Assembly: GCA_028284885.1 (NCBI GenBank)
Contig: JANQQW010000035.1
Span: forward strand, 1 to 60,014
DNA length: 60,014 bases
Reading direction: 5' to 3'
Source of the DNA: Planctomycetaceae bacterium
GTDB lineage: Bacteria; Planctomycetota; Planctomycetia; Planctomycetales; Planctomycetaceae
In this document: in pieces, positions 28,764 through 39,275 of the stretch
Layout: every line of letters begins with the position of its first letter
Numbering within the stretch: the stretch's first letter is position 1
Position numbers and translations under genes: made by a program
Notes under the pieces: generated by a model
What the model was told of the DNA's origin: nothing
What the model saw: only the letters and a program-made list of their open reading frames with translations
Databases searched by the model: none

Positions 28764-29975
28764 ATGACGATCGACGAAGTGCGGGGGCAGTTGCTCGAGT
28801 CCGGGATTCTGGCTGCGAGCGAGATCGAAGCACGCTTCGCCGAGTGGACGGGGGGCGGCGCCCCGACCGACGACGGCGGGGCGTTCCTCGCGCACCTCGT
28901 CGACCGGGGGGCGGTCTCGCCGCTGCACCGTCGGCTGATCGAGGCGGGCGTCTCGTCCAATCCCCGGATCGGTCCCTACCGGCTGCTGGACGACGTCGCC
29001 GTCGGTCGGATCGGCCGGACGTTCCACGCCGTCCACGAGGAGTTCGACCAGCCGGTCTGTCTGAAGGTGTTCCCGGCGTCGCTCGCCGAGGACCCCGAGC
29101 AGGCCAGGAAGCTGGCCCGCGAGACCCGCGTCTCCATCCAGGTCGACGACCCGCACGTCGTGCGGACGTACCAGGTGGGACACGCGGGGCGGTTCGTGTT
29201 CCTCGTGCTGGAGCCGCTGGAGGGGGAGACCCTGGCCGCGCGACTGCGACGCGACACGAAGCTGCCGCCGCTCGAGGCGTACCGCGTCGGCCGGCAACTC
29301 GCCCTCGGCCTCGCCCACCTGCACGAACGAGAGATCGTGCACCGGGACGTGCAGCCGAAGAACGTCTGGCTGCACCGCGACGGGCGGGCCCTGCTGACGG
29401 AGTTGGCCGCCGCGAAGGACGCCTTCGAGCACCTCGACGTCGAAGAGGGGCAGGAGGCGGCCGGGTTCGTCTTCACCGAGGACGACCTCGTGAACTACGA
29501 CTTCCTCTCCCCGGAGCAGGGGGTCGACGTCTCGTTCGCGGACGAGCGGAGCGACCTGTACTCGCTGGGCTGCCTGCTGTACCGCTGCCTCACCGGGCAG
29601 GTGGTGTTCCCGGACGCCAACCCCGTCCGGAAGATGCTGCGGCACGCGCTCACGGAGTCGCCGAATGTCTCCCAGGTCGCCCCGGACGTGGGGGCCGACG
29701 CGGACGAGGTGGTGGCCACGCTGCTGGAGAAGGCCCCGGAAGACCGCTACCAGAAGGCGAGCGACGTCGCCTGGGCCGTCGAACAGTTGATCACGTCGGA
29801 CGTGGGTCGGGCCGTCGCGACCGACGAGATCAACCCGGACTTCCTCGCCTGGGCGAGTTCGACCCCCGACCTGACGACGGAGGAGGACGCGGGGGCGCTC
29901 GCCGGCGACCGTGAGTTCATCGACTTCCTCGAAGTGCTCGTCGAGGAGGAAGAAGAGGAGGAGTTGGCGACCTGA
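28764..29975 (+). CDS. Ser/Thr protein kinase-like protein, probable pseudokinase
   Basis: This 403-residue protein has a kinase fold at about residues 70-345 after an N-terminal helical region. It keeps the ATP-lysine (VCLKVFP, K101) and the HRD motif in IVHRDVQPKNVW (D195, N200), and has SPEQ and YSLGCLLYRCLTG motifs. The glycine loop is weak. The DFG motif is missing: the aligned position reads LLTELAAAKD (Thr212-Glu213-Leu214). The loss of the metal-binding Asp argues for a pseudokinase. The C-terminus is acidic (VEEEEEEELAT) and no membrane segment is present. It may be a scaffold or ligand-binding regulator. It is followed at 27 bases by a tiny membrane protein gene. Confidence 0.83.
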   Translation: MTIDEVRGQLLESGILAASEIEARFAEWTGGGAPTDDGGAFLAHLVDRGAVSPLHRRLIEAGVSSNPRIGPYRLLDDVAVGRIGRTFHAVHEEFDQPVCLKVFPASLAEDPEQARKLARETRVSIQVDDPHVVRTYQVGHAGRFVFLVLEPLEGETLAARLRRDTKLPPLEAYRVGRQLALGLAHLHEREIVHRDVQPKNVWLHRDGRALLTELAAAKDAFEHLDVEEGQEAAGFVFTEDDLVNYDFLSPEQGVDVSFADERSDLYSLGCLLYRCLTGQVVFPDANPVRKMLRHALTESPNVSQVAPDVGADADEVVATLLEKAPEDRYQKASDVAWAVEQLITSDVGRAVATDEINPDFLAWASSTPDLTTEEDAGALAGDREFIDFLEVLVEEEEEEELAT

Positions 29976-30002
29976 CCGGAACCGGGACGATCGAGGAGCG
30001 AC

Positions 30003-31177
<1,175 letters not shown>

Positions 31178-31281
31178 TCAGTCCTGCTCGTCGGTGGTGA
31201 ATCGAACGCTCAGCTCGAGGACTCCGTTCTACGGACCAGACGGGATCCTCGCCACGGTTCGACCTTGCGGCCCTTCGTTCG

Positions 31282-32064
31282 TCAGGCGGCCGAGGCCGGG
31301 CGGCGGGCCGACCCCGGCAGCTCGCTGGTGTCGTGGTAGCCGGTCACCTCGAAGCGGTCGCCGTGCTCGGCGACCAGCTTGCGGATGCGGTCGCGGGTCT
31401 CGCGACGCAGCGTGTCGTCGACGGCCGCCATCTCCGCCAACGCGTCGACCGGGTGCTCCGGGTCGTCGAGTTCGGCGCGAAGATAGTACGCGTCGCCGAC
31501 GTGGAGGAGCGCGCCGTCGTCGGTCTCGACGGCGACCCCGCAGTGCCCGAGCGTGTGCCCGAAGAGCGGGACGAGCTTGACGTCACACGACAGCGAGTGC
31601 TCGACCCGACGGGCCGGCAGCCCGAGGAACTCGCAGTCGTTCGTCGCGTAGGTCTTCCAGCGGACGCCGTGGTCGAACTGCACCGGGGAGTAGCGGAAGT
31701 GGCCGGACTCGACGGCCGCGATCTCCTCGGCCGAGACGTGGACCGTGGCGGTGGGGAAGTCCGCGAGGCCGCCCACGTGGTCGGGATCGCAGTGCGTGAC
31801 CACGACGTCGGCGACGATCTCGGGCGGCAGCCCCGACTCCTCGATCTGCCGTCGGGCCGTCAGCTCTTCGTGAAACTGGAAGCCGCCGACGCGGATCATC
31901 TCCGCCGGCACGCGGCCCTGCGGATCCGCGACGTCGGCGAGGCCGATGCCCGCATCGACGAGAACGGCCCGTTCGCCCTCCCGAATCAGCAGCCCGTGGC
32001 AGCACGCGGCCGGGTTCGGCGGCGCGTGCAACCAGCCCATGTTGAGATGCTCGATCGTCGGCAC
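31282..32064 (-). CDS. Metallo-beta-lactamase-fold hydrolase
   Basis: This 260-residue MBL-fold protein resembles lactonase-type or glyoxalase-II-like hydrolases. The metal motif reads VVVTHCDPDHVGGL, so the second His of HxHxDH is an Asp. Other ligand positions are visible in VPLFGHTLGHCGVAVE, LHVGDAYY and VTGYHDTSEL. The opening LNMGWLHAPPNPAACCHGLL has a Cys-Cys pair. There is no signal peptide, so it is cytoplasmic. A GTG start is used. The substrate is unknown. Confidence 0.85.
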   Translation of the reverse strand: MPTIEHLNMGWLHAPPNPAACCHGLLIREGERAVLVDAGIGLADVADPQGRVPAEMIRVGGFQFHEELTARRQIEESGLPPEIVADVVVTHCDPDHVGGLADFPTATVHVSAEEIAAVESGHFRYSPVQFDHGVRWKTYATNDCEFLGLPARRVEHSLSCDVKLVPLFGHTLGHCGVAVETDDGALLHVGDAYYLRAELDDPEHPVDALAEMAAVDDTLRRETRDRIRKLVAEHGDRFEVTGYHDTSELPGSARRPASAA

Positions 32065-32096
32065 GGGGTGCTCCGTCTCCTGGACGCGGCTCGGGC

Positions 32097-32747
32097 TCAG
32101 TTCGGCCGCTTCCCTCTGCCGGCGGCCTGGTCGAACAGGTCGCCGAGGCGGATCGTGAAGCCGGGGAGCAGGTCGCGGCCGTCGAGGGAACCGGACTCGT
32201 CGATCTGGACCGGTTCGCCGGTCGGCCGGTGGATCGTCGCCTGGCCGTTCGCCGGATCGACGACCCAGACGAGCTTCGCCCCGGCTTCGACGTACTCACG
32301 GGTCTTGCGGTCGATCTCGGCCGACGTGTTCGACCGCGACAGCACCTCGACAGCGAGATCGGGGTGCACGGGCCAGTACTCGTCGCGCGGCAGACGTTGA
32401 TCGGGGAACTGTTCCCACGAAACGAACGACAGTGCCGGGGCTCGGATCAAGTCGATCTGCATCCTGAGTTGGCCATCCCCCGCGAACACGAGTCCTAAGT
32501 CGTGCTGTTCGAGGAACCGCTCGATCGAGAACCCGAGCCGACCAGCGACGCGGGACTCCCAGGTCCCCATTGCCTTCTCCACCAAGGTGCCGTCGACGAG
32601 TTCGAGCGTGACGTCGCACGCGGCTTGGCAGCGCTCGAGGTCGTCGACGGTCGCGGTGCCGGGAGCCGGGGTCATGCGGATCCGCTCGAGCGGAACTCCT
32701 CCGAGCCGGTCCTGCATCTCGGCGGCGTTGGCGAAGGTGGTCGGCAC
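32097..32747 (-). CDS. Uma2 family (DUF820) restriction-endonuclease-like protein
   Basis: This 216-residue protein has the Uma2 pattern of the PD-(D/E)xK fold: CDVTLELVDGTLVEKAMGTW near the start, then WPVHPDLAVEVLSRSNTSAE, REYVEAGAKLVWVVDPANG and the C-terminal DLLPGFTIRLGDLF. The catalytic-type Asp and Glu-x-Leu (DLAVEVL) are kept. Uma2 genes are often duplicated in planctomycetes and cyanobacteria, and their role is unclear, although they are called putative endonucleases. It starts with GTG 5 bases after the M28 peptidase stop. Confidence 0.9.
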   Translation of the reverse strand: MPTTFANAAEMQDRLGGVPLERIRMTPAPGTATVDDLERCQAACDVTLELVDGTLVEKAMGTWESRVAGRLGFSIERFLEQHDLGLVFAGDGQLRMQIDLIRAPALSFVSWEQFPDQRLPRDEYWPVHPDLAVEVLSRSNTSAEIDRKTREYVEAGAKLVWVVDPANGQATIHRPTGEPVQIDESGSLDGRDLLPGFTIRLGDLFDQAAGRGKRPN

Positions 32748-32752
32748 GGGGC

Positions 32753-34636
32753 TCAGTTCTTGGGCTTGCCGAGGGTCACTTTCAGCTCGACCTTCTCCTT
32801 GCCCCGCTTGACGGTGACGTCGACCGTCTGGCCGGGCTTGTACTTTCGTAGGGCCTGGGCGAGGCTGTTGATGTCGGCGACGGGGACGCTGCCGAACTGG
32901 GTGATGACGTCCCCTTCCTTCATGCCGGCCTTCTCGGCGGGGGAGTCCGGGCTGGACCCGTTGATCTTCAGACCCAACACGTCGGCTCCGTAGTCCGGCT
33001 TCACGCCGAGGTAGGCCATCTGGCCGCCGGTGCGGGTGCTGCCGACGGAGACGTACTCGGGTCGTTCGTCGGCGGAGACGATCGCCCAGGTGACGTCGCC
33101 AGCGAAGTCGGTCACCTTCTGGAGCCCCTCGAAGTTGACGAGGTCCACGGTGTCGGCCGGCGTGTGGTACTCCTTGGTGGTGCCGGTGAAGAAGAACATG
33201 ACGGGCACCTTCTTGCCGACGAAGGCGGCCTGGTCGCTGCCGCCGCTGCCGCTGGCCTGCTTGGCGAGCTTGAACCCGTAGCCGGTGTTGAGTTCGTCGA
33301 GCAGCTTGCCGAACTCCCGGCCGGTACCGGCCCCCATCACGGTGAGCTTGTCGTTCCGGAGCCGGCCGATCATGTCGAAGTTGATCATGGCGACCGTCTT
33401 CTCGAGCGGGAAGACGGGGTTCTTGACGTAGTGCATGCTGCCGAGCAGGCCCCGTTCCTCGCCGCCGAAGCCGATGAAGACGACGCGGCGGCGCGGCTTG
33501 TCGCCGTTGGCGGCGAAGCGGCGGGCGATCTCGAGGATGGCCGCCGTGCCGGTGGCGTTGTCGTCGGCCCCGTTGTGCAGCTTGTTGCGGTCGGCTCCGC
33601 TGGCTCGCGAGCCGTACGGCCCGAAGCCGAGGTGGTCGTAGTGGGCGCCGACGACGACGGTCTCGTCCGCGAGCGGACCCTCGCCCTCGAGCACGCCGAT
33701 GACGTTCTCGACGGTGTCGGTGACCGTCTTGAACTCCGTCGAGACCTCGGCGGTCCAGCCGACGACCGGCTGTGAGATCGGCTTCAGTTCGGCGTCGATC
33801 GCCGTCTCCGCCGCGGCGAGCGACTCGATGTTCGCGTCACCGACGACCAGCGGGCTCGCGGCGAGCATCTCGTCGACGACGGACTGCTTCAGGAAGACGA
33901 ACGGGACGTCGGCCCGCTTCCAGCCGAACGACTGCGGGGTTCCGATGTCGTCCTTCCCCTTCTGCTTGGCGACGTGGTTGGGGTCGTTGACGAAGAGGAC
34001 GGCCGCGGCTCCGTGGTCCTTGGCCTGCTTCAGCTTGGTCTGGATGTAGCTGTGGTTGGTCGTCTTCTTGCCGTCGAAGAGGCTCTTCTCGTCGTCCTGC
34101 TGCGGTTCGTGGCGGAGGAAGACGACGACCTTACCCTTCACGTCGACGCCGGCGAAGTCGTCGTAGACCGCGGCCTCATCGGGGTCGGTGGAGTGGGGGT
34201 TGGTGAACTTGATGCCGTAGCCGGCGAAGACGATCTCGGCGTTCGCCTGGCCGCTGCCGCCGGCGGCGATGGGCTGGAACTGCTTGCCCTGCTGGAGTTC
34301 GAGCGTCTTGCCGTCGGGACCCTTGAGGACGACGGTGCTCTTGGCGCCCTGTTTGACGTCGTAGGGGACCTCGAAGTTCTGGAAGTAGCCGCCGTCGGTG
34401 CCGCCGGGCTTCAGGCCGATCTTCTGGAACTCGTCCCGGAGGAAGTCGGCCGCCTTCTGCAGTCCTTCGGTGCCGACGCCGCGGCCCTCGAGCTCGTCCG
34501 AGGCGAGGAACTTGACGTCCTTGGTCAGCCGCTCGAGCGAGGCCGCCTTGGTCTCGGCGGAGCGTTCCGCCGCGACGGCGGGGGCGACCGAGCAGGCGAC
34601 GGTCAGGACGAGGGCGTACAGGGGGAGGCGGGGCAT
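32753..34636 (-). CDS. Secreted M28 aminopeptidase with PA and PDZ domains
   Basis: This 627-residue protein has a signal peptide (1-22), a protease-associated domain at about 130-260 and an M28 zinc peptidase domain at about 300-510. The metal ligands are recognisable: VVGAHYDHLGFG (His, Asp), GADDNATGTAAILEIAR (Asp), GFGGEERGLLGS (catalytic and ligand Glu), INFDMIGRL (Asp) and KEYHTPADT (His). A C-terminal PDZ domain covers about 535-625 (GMKEGDVITQFG). It should release N-terminal amino acids from peptides outside the cytoplasm. It is first in a minus-strand group with Uma2, MBL and hemB. Confidence 0.93.
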   Translation of the reverse strand: MPRLPLYALVLTVACSVAPAVAAERSAETKAASLERLTKDVKFLASDELEGRGVGTEGLQKAADFLRDEFQKIGLKPGGTDGGYFQNFEVPYDVKQGAKSTVVLKGPDGKTLELQQGKQFQPIAAGGSGQANAEIVFAGYGIKFTNPHSTDPDEAAVYDDFAGVDVKGKVVVFLRHEPQQDDEKSLFDGKKTTNHSYIQTKLKQAKDHGAAAVLFVNDPNHVAKQKGKDDIGTPQSFGWKRADVPFVFLKQSVVDEMLAASPLVVGDANIESLAAAETAIDAELKPISQPVVGWTAEVSTEFKTVTDTVENVIGVLEGEGPLADETVVVGAHYDHLGFGPYGSRASGADRNKLHNGADDNATGTAAILEIARRFAANGDKPRRRVVFIGFGGEERGLLGSMHYVKNPVFPLEKTVAMINFDMIGRLRNDKLTVMGAGTGREFGKLLDELNTGYGFKLAKQASGSGGSDQAAFVGKKVPVMFFFTGTTKEYHTPADTVDLVNFEGLQKVTDFAGDVTWAIVSADERPEYVSVGSTRTGGQMAYLGVKPDYGADVLGLKINGSSPDSPAEKAGMKEGDVITQFGSVPVADINSLAQALRKYKPGQTVDVTVKRGKEKVELKVTLGKPKN

Positions 34637-34938
34637 GAAGTAGCTCCGGGGAACTGGCGAACTTCGCCATTGTCGGGGGCGAAGACGGGGGTGTCAAAGG
34701 TCGCGGCGGACCCTTGGTCGGCGCGTACCGCCGTCGTCTCGGTCGTGAAGGGGACGTGTGCCGCGAGGAAACCTGACAGGTGCGTCGCAGAACGTGTCCG
34801 ACTCCTGGTCGAGAACGACGCCGATTCGTTCATCCTTCCATCTTCGGCGTCGGAATGTTCTCATAAGCCATCGTTGTCGGTCGGAGTCCGGCGGCACCCC
34901 CCGCGTCCCACCATGTCTCGATCCCGAGAGGTTTCTCC
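34637..34938. other. 302-bp divergent intergenic region, M28 peptidase / PQQ propeller
   Basis: I see no gene here. The region lies between two divergent secreted-protein genes and must carry both promoters. A locally less GC-rich stretch lies at about 34830-34880 (TTCATCCTTCCATCTTCGG, then TTCTCATAAGCC). The PQQ-propeller ATG at 34939 has GAGAGG 7 bases upstream, and a second ATG follows directly. No convincing operator, terminator or -35/-10 pair was found. Confidence 0.5.
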
Positions 34939-37266
34939 ATGATGTTTCGATCGCAGAGGCTCGGTCGGCCCCGGACGCCGCTGTTGGCCGCCTGGCTCGT
35001 CGGCGCGACGGTTCTCACCCACGTGGCCGACGTCACGGCAGGCGACTGGGCCCACTGGCGCGGCCCCGAGCAGAACGGCATCTCCCGCGAGAAGAACCTG
35101 CCGGAGACCTTCACCCTCGCCGGCGGCAAGCGTGAAGAGGTCGACGGGCGGATCACCTTCACCATGCCGGAGACCGGCACGAACGTCGAGTGGGTCTCCT
35201 ACATCGGCGGGCGGGCCACGCCGATCGTGCTGAACGACAAGGTCTACCTCAACTGCAAGACGTGGCAGAACGCGGCTGCCCCACGGCAGAAGCTCGACGC
35301 CCGTCAGCAGGTCGTCTGCTGGGACGCCAAGACCGGCGAGGTGCTGTGGAAGGACGTCTTCAACGTCGCCCAGAGCGACATTCCGCACCCCCGCGTCGGC
35401 TGGGCCGCCCCCGTCGGCGACCCCGAGACCGGCAACGTCTACGTCCACACCGTCGACAGCCAGCTCAAGTGCTACTCCGGCGACGGCAAGCTGCTGTGGA
35501 ACCACGACATGACGGCCGAGTACGGCACCGTCACCGGCTACGGCGGCCGCACGCAGACCCCCATCATCGACGAGGACCGGCTCATCGTCAGCTTCCTCGC
35601 CGTCAACTGGGGCGACACCAAGGGGCCCGCCCCCAAGCACTTCTACTACGCGTTCGACAAGAACGACGGGAAGCTGCTGTGGGTCTCCGCCCCCGGCGGC
35701 AAGCCCGAGGACACCAACTACAGCTGCCCGATCGTCACCGTCGTCGACGGCCAGCGGTTGCTCATCGGCGGCAACGCGGACGGTGGCGTGTACGCCATGC
35801 AGGCCCGAACCGGGAAGCCCGTCTGGGGCTTCCGCATGTCTCGTCGGGGCCTGAACGCGAGCGTCGTCGTCGACGGTGGCACCGTCTTCGCCACGCACGG
35901 CGAGGACAACCTGAACACCAACGCCTTCGGTCGCGTCACCGCCATCGACGGCACGATGACCGGCGACCTCACGCCCGACGCCGTCGTCCCCGGCAAGAAC
36001 AAGGGGCAGATCTGGCGAGTCGACAACCTGAAGGCCGGGTACGCCAGCCCGCTCGTCAAGGACGGCATCCTCTACGTCGTCGACGACGGCGGCAACCTGA
36101 ACGCCTACGACTCCGAGACCGGCAAGTTCCTGTGGTTCTACGACGCCGGTACCGTCGGCAAGGGCTCGCCCGTCTGGGCGGACGGCAAGATCTACCTCAT
36201 GGAGGTCAGCGGCAACGTCCACATCGTGAAGCCCACGCGTGAGGGCTGTGAGCAGCTCTGCCGCGTCGAACTGCCCGCCGTCGATCCCTCGGCCGGCACC
36301 GACGAGATCTACGCCTCCCCGGCGGTCTCGAACGGTCGCGTGTTCCTCTGCACGCGGGACCGCATGATCTGCCTGAAGGTGCCGGACGCCGAGGTCGAGA
36401 GCGACCCCGTCCCGCCGTTGCCCGAGGAGAAGGCCGCCGAGAAGGACGCGGCCCTCGCCCAACTGGTCCCCTACGAGGTCACGCTGAAGAAGGGCGAGAC
36501 CGTCGACTACGAGGTCCGCACGTTTGACGCCAATGGGCGGATGCTCGCCAGCGTCGCCGCCGCCCCGGAGATCGTCGACGGCCTGGAGGGCGTCGCGTTC
36601 GAGGGGGCGACACTGAAGACCGACGGCATCGAGAAGGCGGTGGCCGGCAAGTTCGTCGCGAAGGTCGGCGACCTCGAGGCGACGGGCCGGGCGCGCGTGT
36701 TCCCGCCGCTGCCGTGGTCGTGGGACTTCGCCGAGTTCAAGGGGATCGCCGTCCCGCCGACGTGGGTCCGCGGCCACATCAAGGTGAAGCCGGCCGTCCT
36801 CGAAGACGAGCCGGTGATGAAGAACACCGAGCCGCCGAGCCGGCCCAGCATCTACATCTGGCTGGGGCCGACCGACATGAAGGACTACGTGATCCAGGCG
36901 GACTTCCGCTTCGAGGGGAAGCGGAAGCTCTCCTACGCCGGCATCACCAACCAGCGGTACAACTTCATCGCGAAGGCGAACACCAACAAGCTGCAGATCC
37001 AGAGCTGGGCCCCGCATCTGCGAATGGCCGAGACCAAGTCGATGCGGTTCAAGGACGGCATTTGGTACACGATGAAGTTCCAGGTCGACGTCGCGAACGG
37101 CGCGGCCGTCTGCAAGGGCAAGATCTGGGAACGGGAGAAGGCCGAGCCCGACGACTGGTCCCTCGTCGCCGAGGACCCGCACGCCAACGAGGCGGGCAGC
37201 CCGGGCCTCTACTTCTACTCGCTGAGCGACACCTACGTGGACAACGTCTCCGTCAAGGGAAAGTGA
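34939..37266 (+). CDS. Secreted PQQ-type beta-propeller with C-terminal lectin-like domain
   Basis: This 775-residue protein has a signal peptide (1-34), then a propeller of PQQ-dehydrogenase or BamB-type blades at about 35-490, opening with [20 protein letters not shown]. Typical blade ends are [17 protein letters not shown] and [19 protein letters not shown] helical linker follows, and about 590-775 resemble a concanavalin-like beta sandwich ([20 protein letters not shown] to [18 protein letters not shown]). No quinoprotein catalytic residues could be assigned, so a dehydrogenase function is not supported. It lies 4 bases upstream of a second propeller gene. Such PQQ-like proteins are abundant and uncharacterised in planctomycetes. 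Confidence 0.88.
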   Translation: MMFRSQRLGRPRTPLLAAWLVGATVLTHVADVTAGDWAHWRGPEQNGISREKNLPETFTLAGGKREEVDGRITFTMPETGTNVEWVSYIGGRATPIVLNDKVYLNCKTWQNAAAPRQKLDARQQVVCWDAKTGEVLWKDVFNVAQSDIPHPRVGWAAPVGDPETGNVYVHTVDSQLKCYSGDGKLLWNHDMTAEYGTVTGYGGRTQTPIIDEDRLIVSFLAVNWGDTKGPAPKHFYYAFDKNDGKLLWVSAPGGKPEDTNYSCPIVTVVDGQRLLIGGNADGGVYAMQARTGKPVWGFRMSRRGLNASVVVDGGTVFATHGEDNLNTNAFGRVTAIDGTMTGDLTPDAVVPGKNKGQIWRVDNLKAGYASPLVKDGILYVVDDGGNLNAYDSETGKFLWFYDAGTVGKGSPVWADGKIYLMEVSGNVHIVKPTREGCEQLCRVELPAVDPSAGTDEIYASPAVSNGRVFLCTRDRMICLKVPDAEVESDPVPPLPEEKAAEKDAALAQLVPYEVTLKKGETVDYEVRTFDANGRMLASVAAAPEIVDGLEGVAFEGATLKTDGIEKAVAGKFVAKVGDLEATGRARVFPPLPWSWDFAEFKGIAVPPTWVRGHIKVKPAVLEDEPVMKNTEPPSRPSIYIWLGPTDMKDYVIQADFRFEGKRKLSYAGITNQRYNFIAKANTNKLQIQSWAPHLRMAETKSMRFKDGIWYTMKFQVDVANGAAVCKGKIWEREKAEPDDWSLVAEDPHANEAGSPGLYFYSLSDTYVDNVSVKGK

Positions 37267-37270
37267 ATCG

Positions 37271-39196
37271 ATGACGCGCACCAACTGGTTCAGGGCGATC
37301 GCCCTGCTCGTGGCCGTGCTGATCGCCGGCTGCGGCGGAGGCACCGGCGAGCCGGCCGGCAACGGCGGCACCGGCGACGAGACCAACACCTCCACCGACG
37401 AGAACGGCGGCGAGTCCTCCACGGACGAGACCACCGACGAGGGCGGTGAAGGGGAGACGACCGAGGAAGAAACGACTGAGGAAGAGACGACCGAGGAGGA
37501 GTCCACGGAGGAGGAGACCTCCGCGACAGAACCGGCCGGCGAGCCGTCCGAGACGGCCGCCACCGAGACGAAGGTCACCGGCGACTGGGCCATGTGGGGC
37601 GGCACGGTCGGCCGCAACATGGTCAACGCCACCACCGGCGTCACCATCGACTTCGGCCCGGACACGGGGCGTCTCCTCTGGAGCAAGCCGGCCGGCTCGC
37701 AGGCGTACGCGAACCCGGTCGTCGCGGGCGGGCGGGTCTTCGTCGGGGCGAACAACGGGTCCGCCTACCGACCGAAGTACGACACCGAGACCGACCTCGG
37801 CGTCGTCCTCTGCTTCGACGAGAAGACCGGTGACCTGCAGTGGCAACTCTCGCGGACGAAACTCGCCGCCGGCCGCGTGAACGACTGGCCTGAGCAGGGC
37901 ATCTGCTCCACGCCCGTCGTCGAGGGCGAGCACCTCTACGTCGTCACCAACCGCGCCGAGATCATGTGCCTCGACGTCAACGGCCTCGCCAACGGCAACC
38001 AGGGGTTCGACGGCGAGACCGACACCGAGGCACAGGATGCCGACATCCTCTGGTCGCTCGACATGATCGAGGACCTCGGCGTCTTCCCGCACAACCTCGC
38101 CACCAGTTCGCCCGTCGTCTACGGCGACCACATCTTCATCGTGACGTCGAACGGTGTCGGCGAGGAGCACCTCGAGGTGCCCGCTCCGCGAGCGCCGAGC
38201 TTCATCGCCGTCAACAAGAAGACCGGTGAGCTCGTCTGGGAGGACAACACGCCGTTCGACGGCATCCTCCACGGCCAGTGGAGCTCGCCCGCCGTCGCCG
38301 AACTGGACGGCAAGGCCCAGATCCTGATGGCCGGCGGCGACGGCTGGCTGTTCTCGTTCGACCCCGCCGGCGACGGCGAGGGGGGCGGCAAGATCAACTG
38401 GAAGTTCGACCTGAACCCCAAGGACACCCACTGGCTGCTCGGGGGCGAGGGAACCCGCAACGCGATCATCTCCACCCCGGTGGTCGTGGACGACAGCGTC
38501 GTTCTCGCCGTCGGCCAGGACCCCGAGCACGGCAACGGCGTCGGCCACCTGTACCGCATCGCCCTCGACAAGACCGGTGACGTCAGCCCCGTGCTCGTCG
38601 TCGACGCGGACGGAGAAGTCGTCGACCCGCACGAGGAGGGCCAGCTCTACGACGAGACGAAGGGCCACCAGATCAAGCCGAACCCGAACTCGGCCCAGAT
38701 CTGGCACTTCGGCGGAGTCGACGACGAGGCCGGCACGGTCACCGGCAAGAAGGAGGGCATGATCTACCGCCGCACCATCTCCACGGTCGCCGTCTCCGAC
38801 GGCCTCGTGTTCGCCGCCGACCTGATGGGCTTCCTGCACTGCATCGACTTCGAGACCGGCAAGCGGTACTGGGAGTTCGACACCTTCGGCGAGATCTGGG
38901 GCTCCCCCATGGTCGTCGACGGCAAGGTGTTCCTGGGAGACGCCGAGGGAGACCTCACCGTCTTCGCGGCCAACAAGGGCGAGGAGAACGAGAAGGGCGA
39001 GGTCGAGGCGGTCGTGCTCACGCTCAACAAGCGTGGCAAGCCCGGGGCGATCGTGTTCCCCAACTCCATCTACAGCACGCCCACCGTCGCGAACGGCAAC
39101 ATGTACGTGACGGACCGCAACACGCTCTACGCCTTCGACGTCACTCCCGGCAACGACGAGAAGAAGACGGCTGCCGCCGAGAGCAGCGTGGAGTAG
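37271..39196 (+). CDS. PQQ-type beta-propeller lipoprotein with ETTEE-repeat linker
   Basis: This 641-residue protein has a lipobox (VLIAGCGGG) and should be lipidated. Residues about 25-100 form an acidic Thr/Glu/Gly-rich linker, including four ETTEE-type pentapeptides. The rest is a PQQ-type propeller: [55 protein letters not shown] and similar blades. It follows the preceding propeller gene by four bases, and so is almost surely in the same operon. The linker would hold the propeller away from the membrane. No catalytic role is assigned. A terminator-like hairpin follows. Confidence 0.88.
   Translation: MTRTNWFRAIALLVAVLIAGCGGGTGEPAGNGGTGDETNTSTDENGGESSTDETTDEGGEGETTEEETTEEETTEEESTEEETSATEPAGEPSETAATETKVTGDWAMWGGTVGRNMVNATTGVTIDFGPDTGRLLWSKPAGSQAYANPVVAGGRVFVGANNGSAYRPKYDTETDLGVVLCFDEKTGDLQWQLSRTKLAAGRVNDWPEQGICSTPVVEGEHLYVVTNRAEIMCLDVNGLANGNQGFDGETDTEAQDADILWSLDMIEDLGVFPHNLATSSPVVYGDHIFIVTSNGVGEEHLEVPAPRAPSFIAVNKKTGELVWEDNTPFDGILHGQWSSPAVAELDGKAQILMAGGDGWLFSFDPAGDGEGGGKINWKFDLNPKDTHWLLGGEGTRNAIISTPVVVDDSVVLAVGQDPEHGNGVGHLYRIALDKTGDVSPVLVVDADGEVVDPHEEGQLYDETKGHQIKPNPNSAQIWHFGGVDDEAGTVTGKKEGMIYRRTISTVAVSDGLVFAADLMGFLHCIDFETGKRYWEFDTFGEIWGSPMVVDGKVFLGDAEGDLTVFAANKGEENEKGEVEAVVLTLNKRGKPGAIVFPNSIYSTPTVANGNMYVTDRNTLYAFDVTPGNDEKKTAAAESSVE
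37454..37513 (+). repeat. In-frame 15-bp tandem repeat encoding ETTEE units
   Basis: Four consecutive 15-base units encode [15 protein letters not shown] and E-S-T-E-E inside the linker of the propeller lipoprotein. Unit length is a multiple of three, so copy number can change without frameshift. Third-position differences between units show it is not a recent expansion. Confidence 0.75.
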
Positions 39197-39217
39197 ACCT
39201 CAACGACGACCGACTCC

Positions 39218-39249
39218 ACGGGGCTCGCGGGACCACTCGCGAGCCCCGT
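39218..39249 (+). terminator. Intrinsic-terminator-like hairpin after propeller operon
   Basis: A perfect 12-bp stem (ACGGGGCTCGCG with CGCGAGCCCCGT) encloses an 8-base loop, 22 bases after the propeller lipoprotein stop, and is followed by TCG. The T tract is absent, so Rho-independent termination is likely but not certain. Confidence 0.65.
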
Positions 39250-39275
39250 TCGCTGCGCCCTGCCGTGGTGTCCGC

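Noticed and set aside
34861-37755. Open minus-strand frame of about 960 codons opposite the PQQ propeller gene
   Set aside because: It is antisense to a clear signal-peptide propeller gene; the composition is Val/Asp/Leu/Gly repetitive and has no homology-like pattern.
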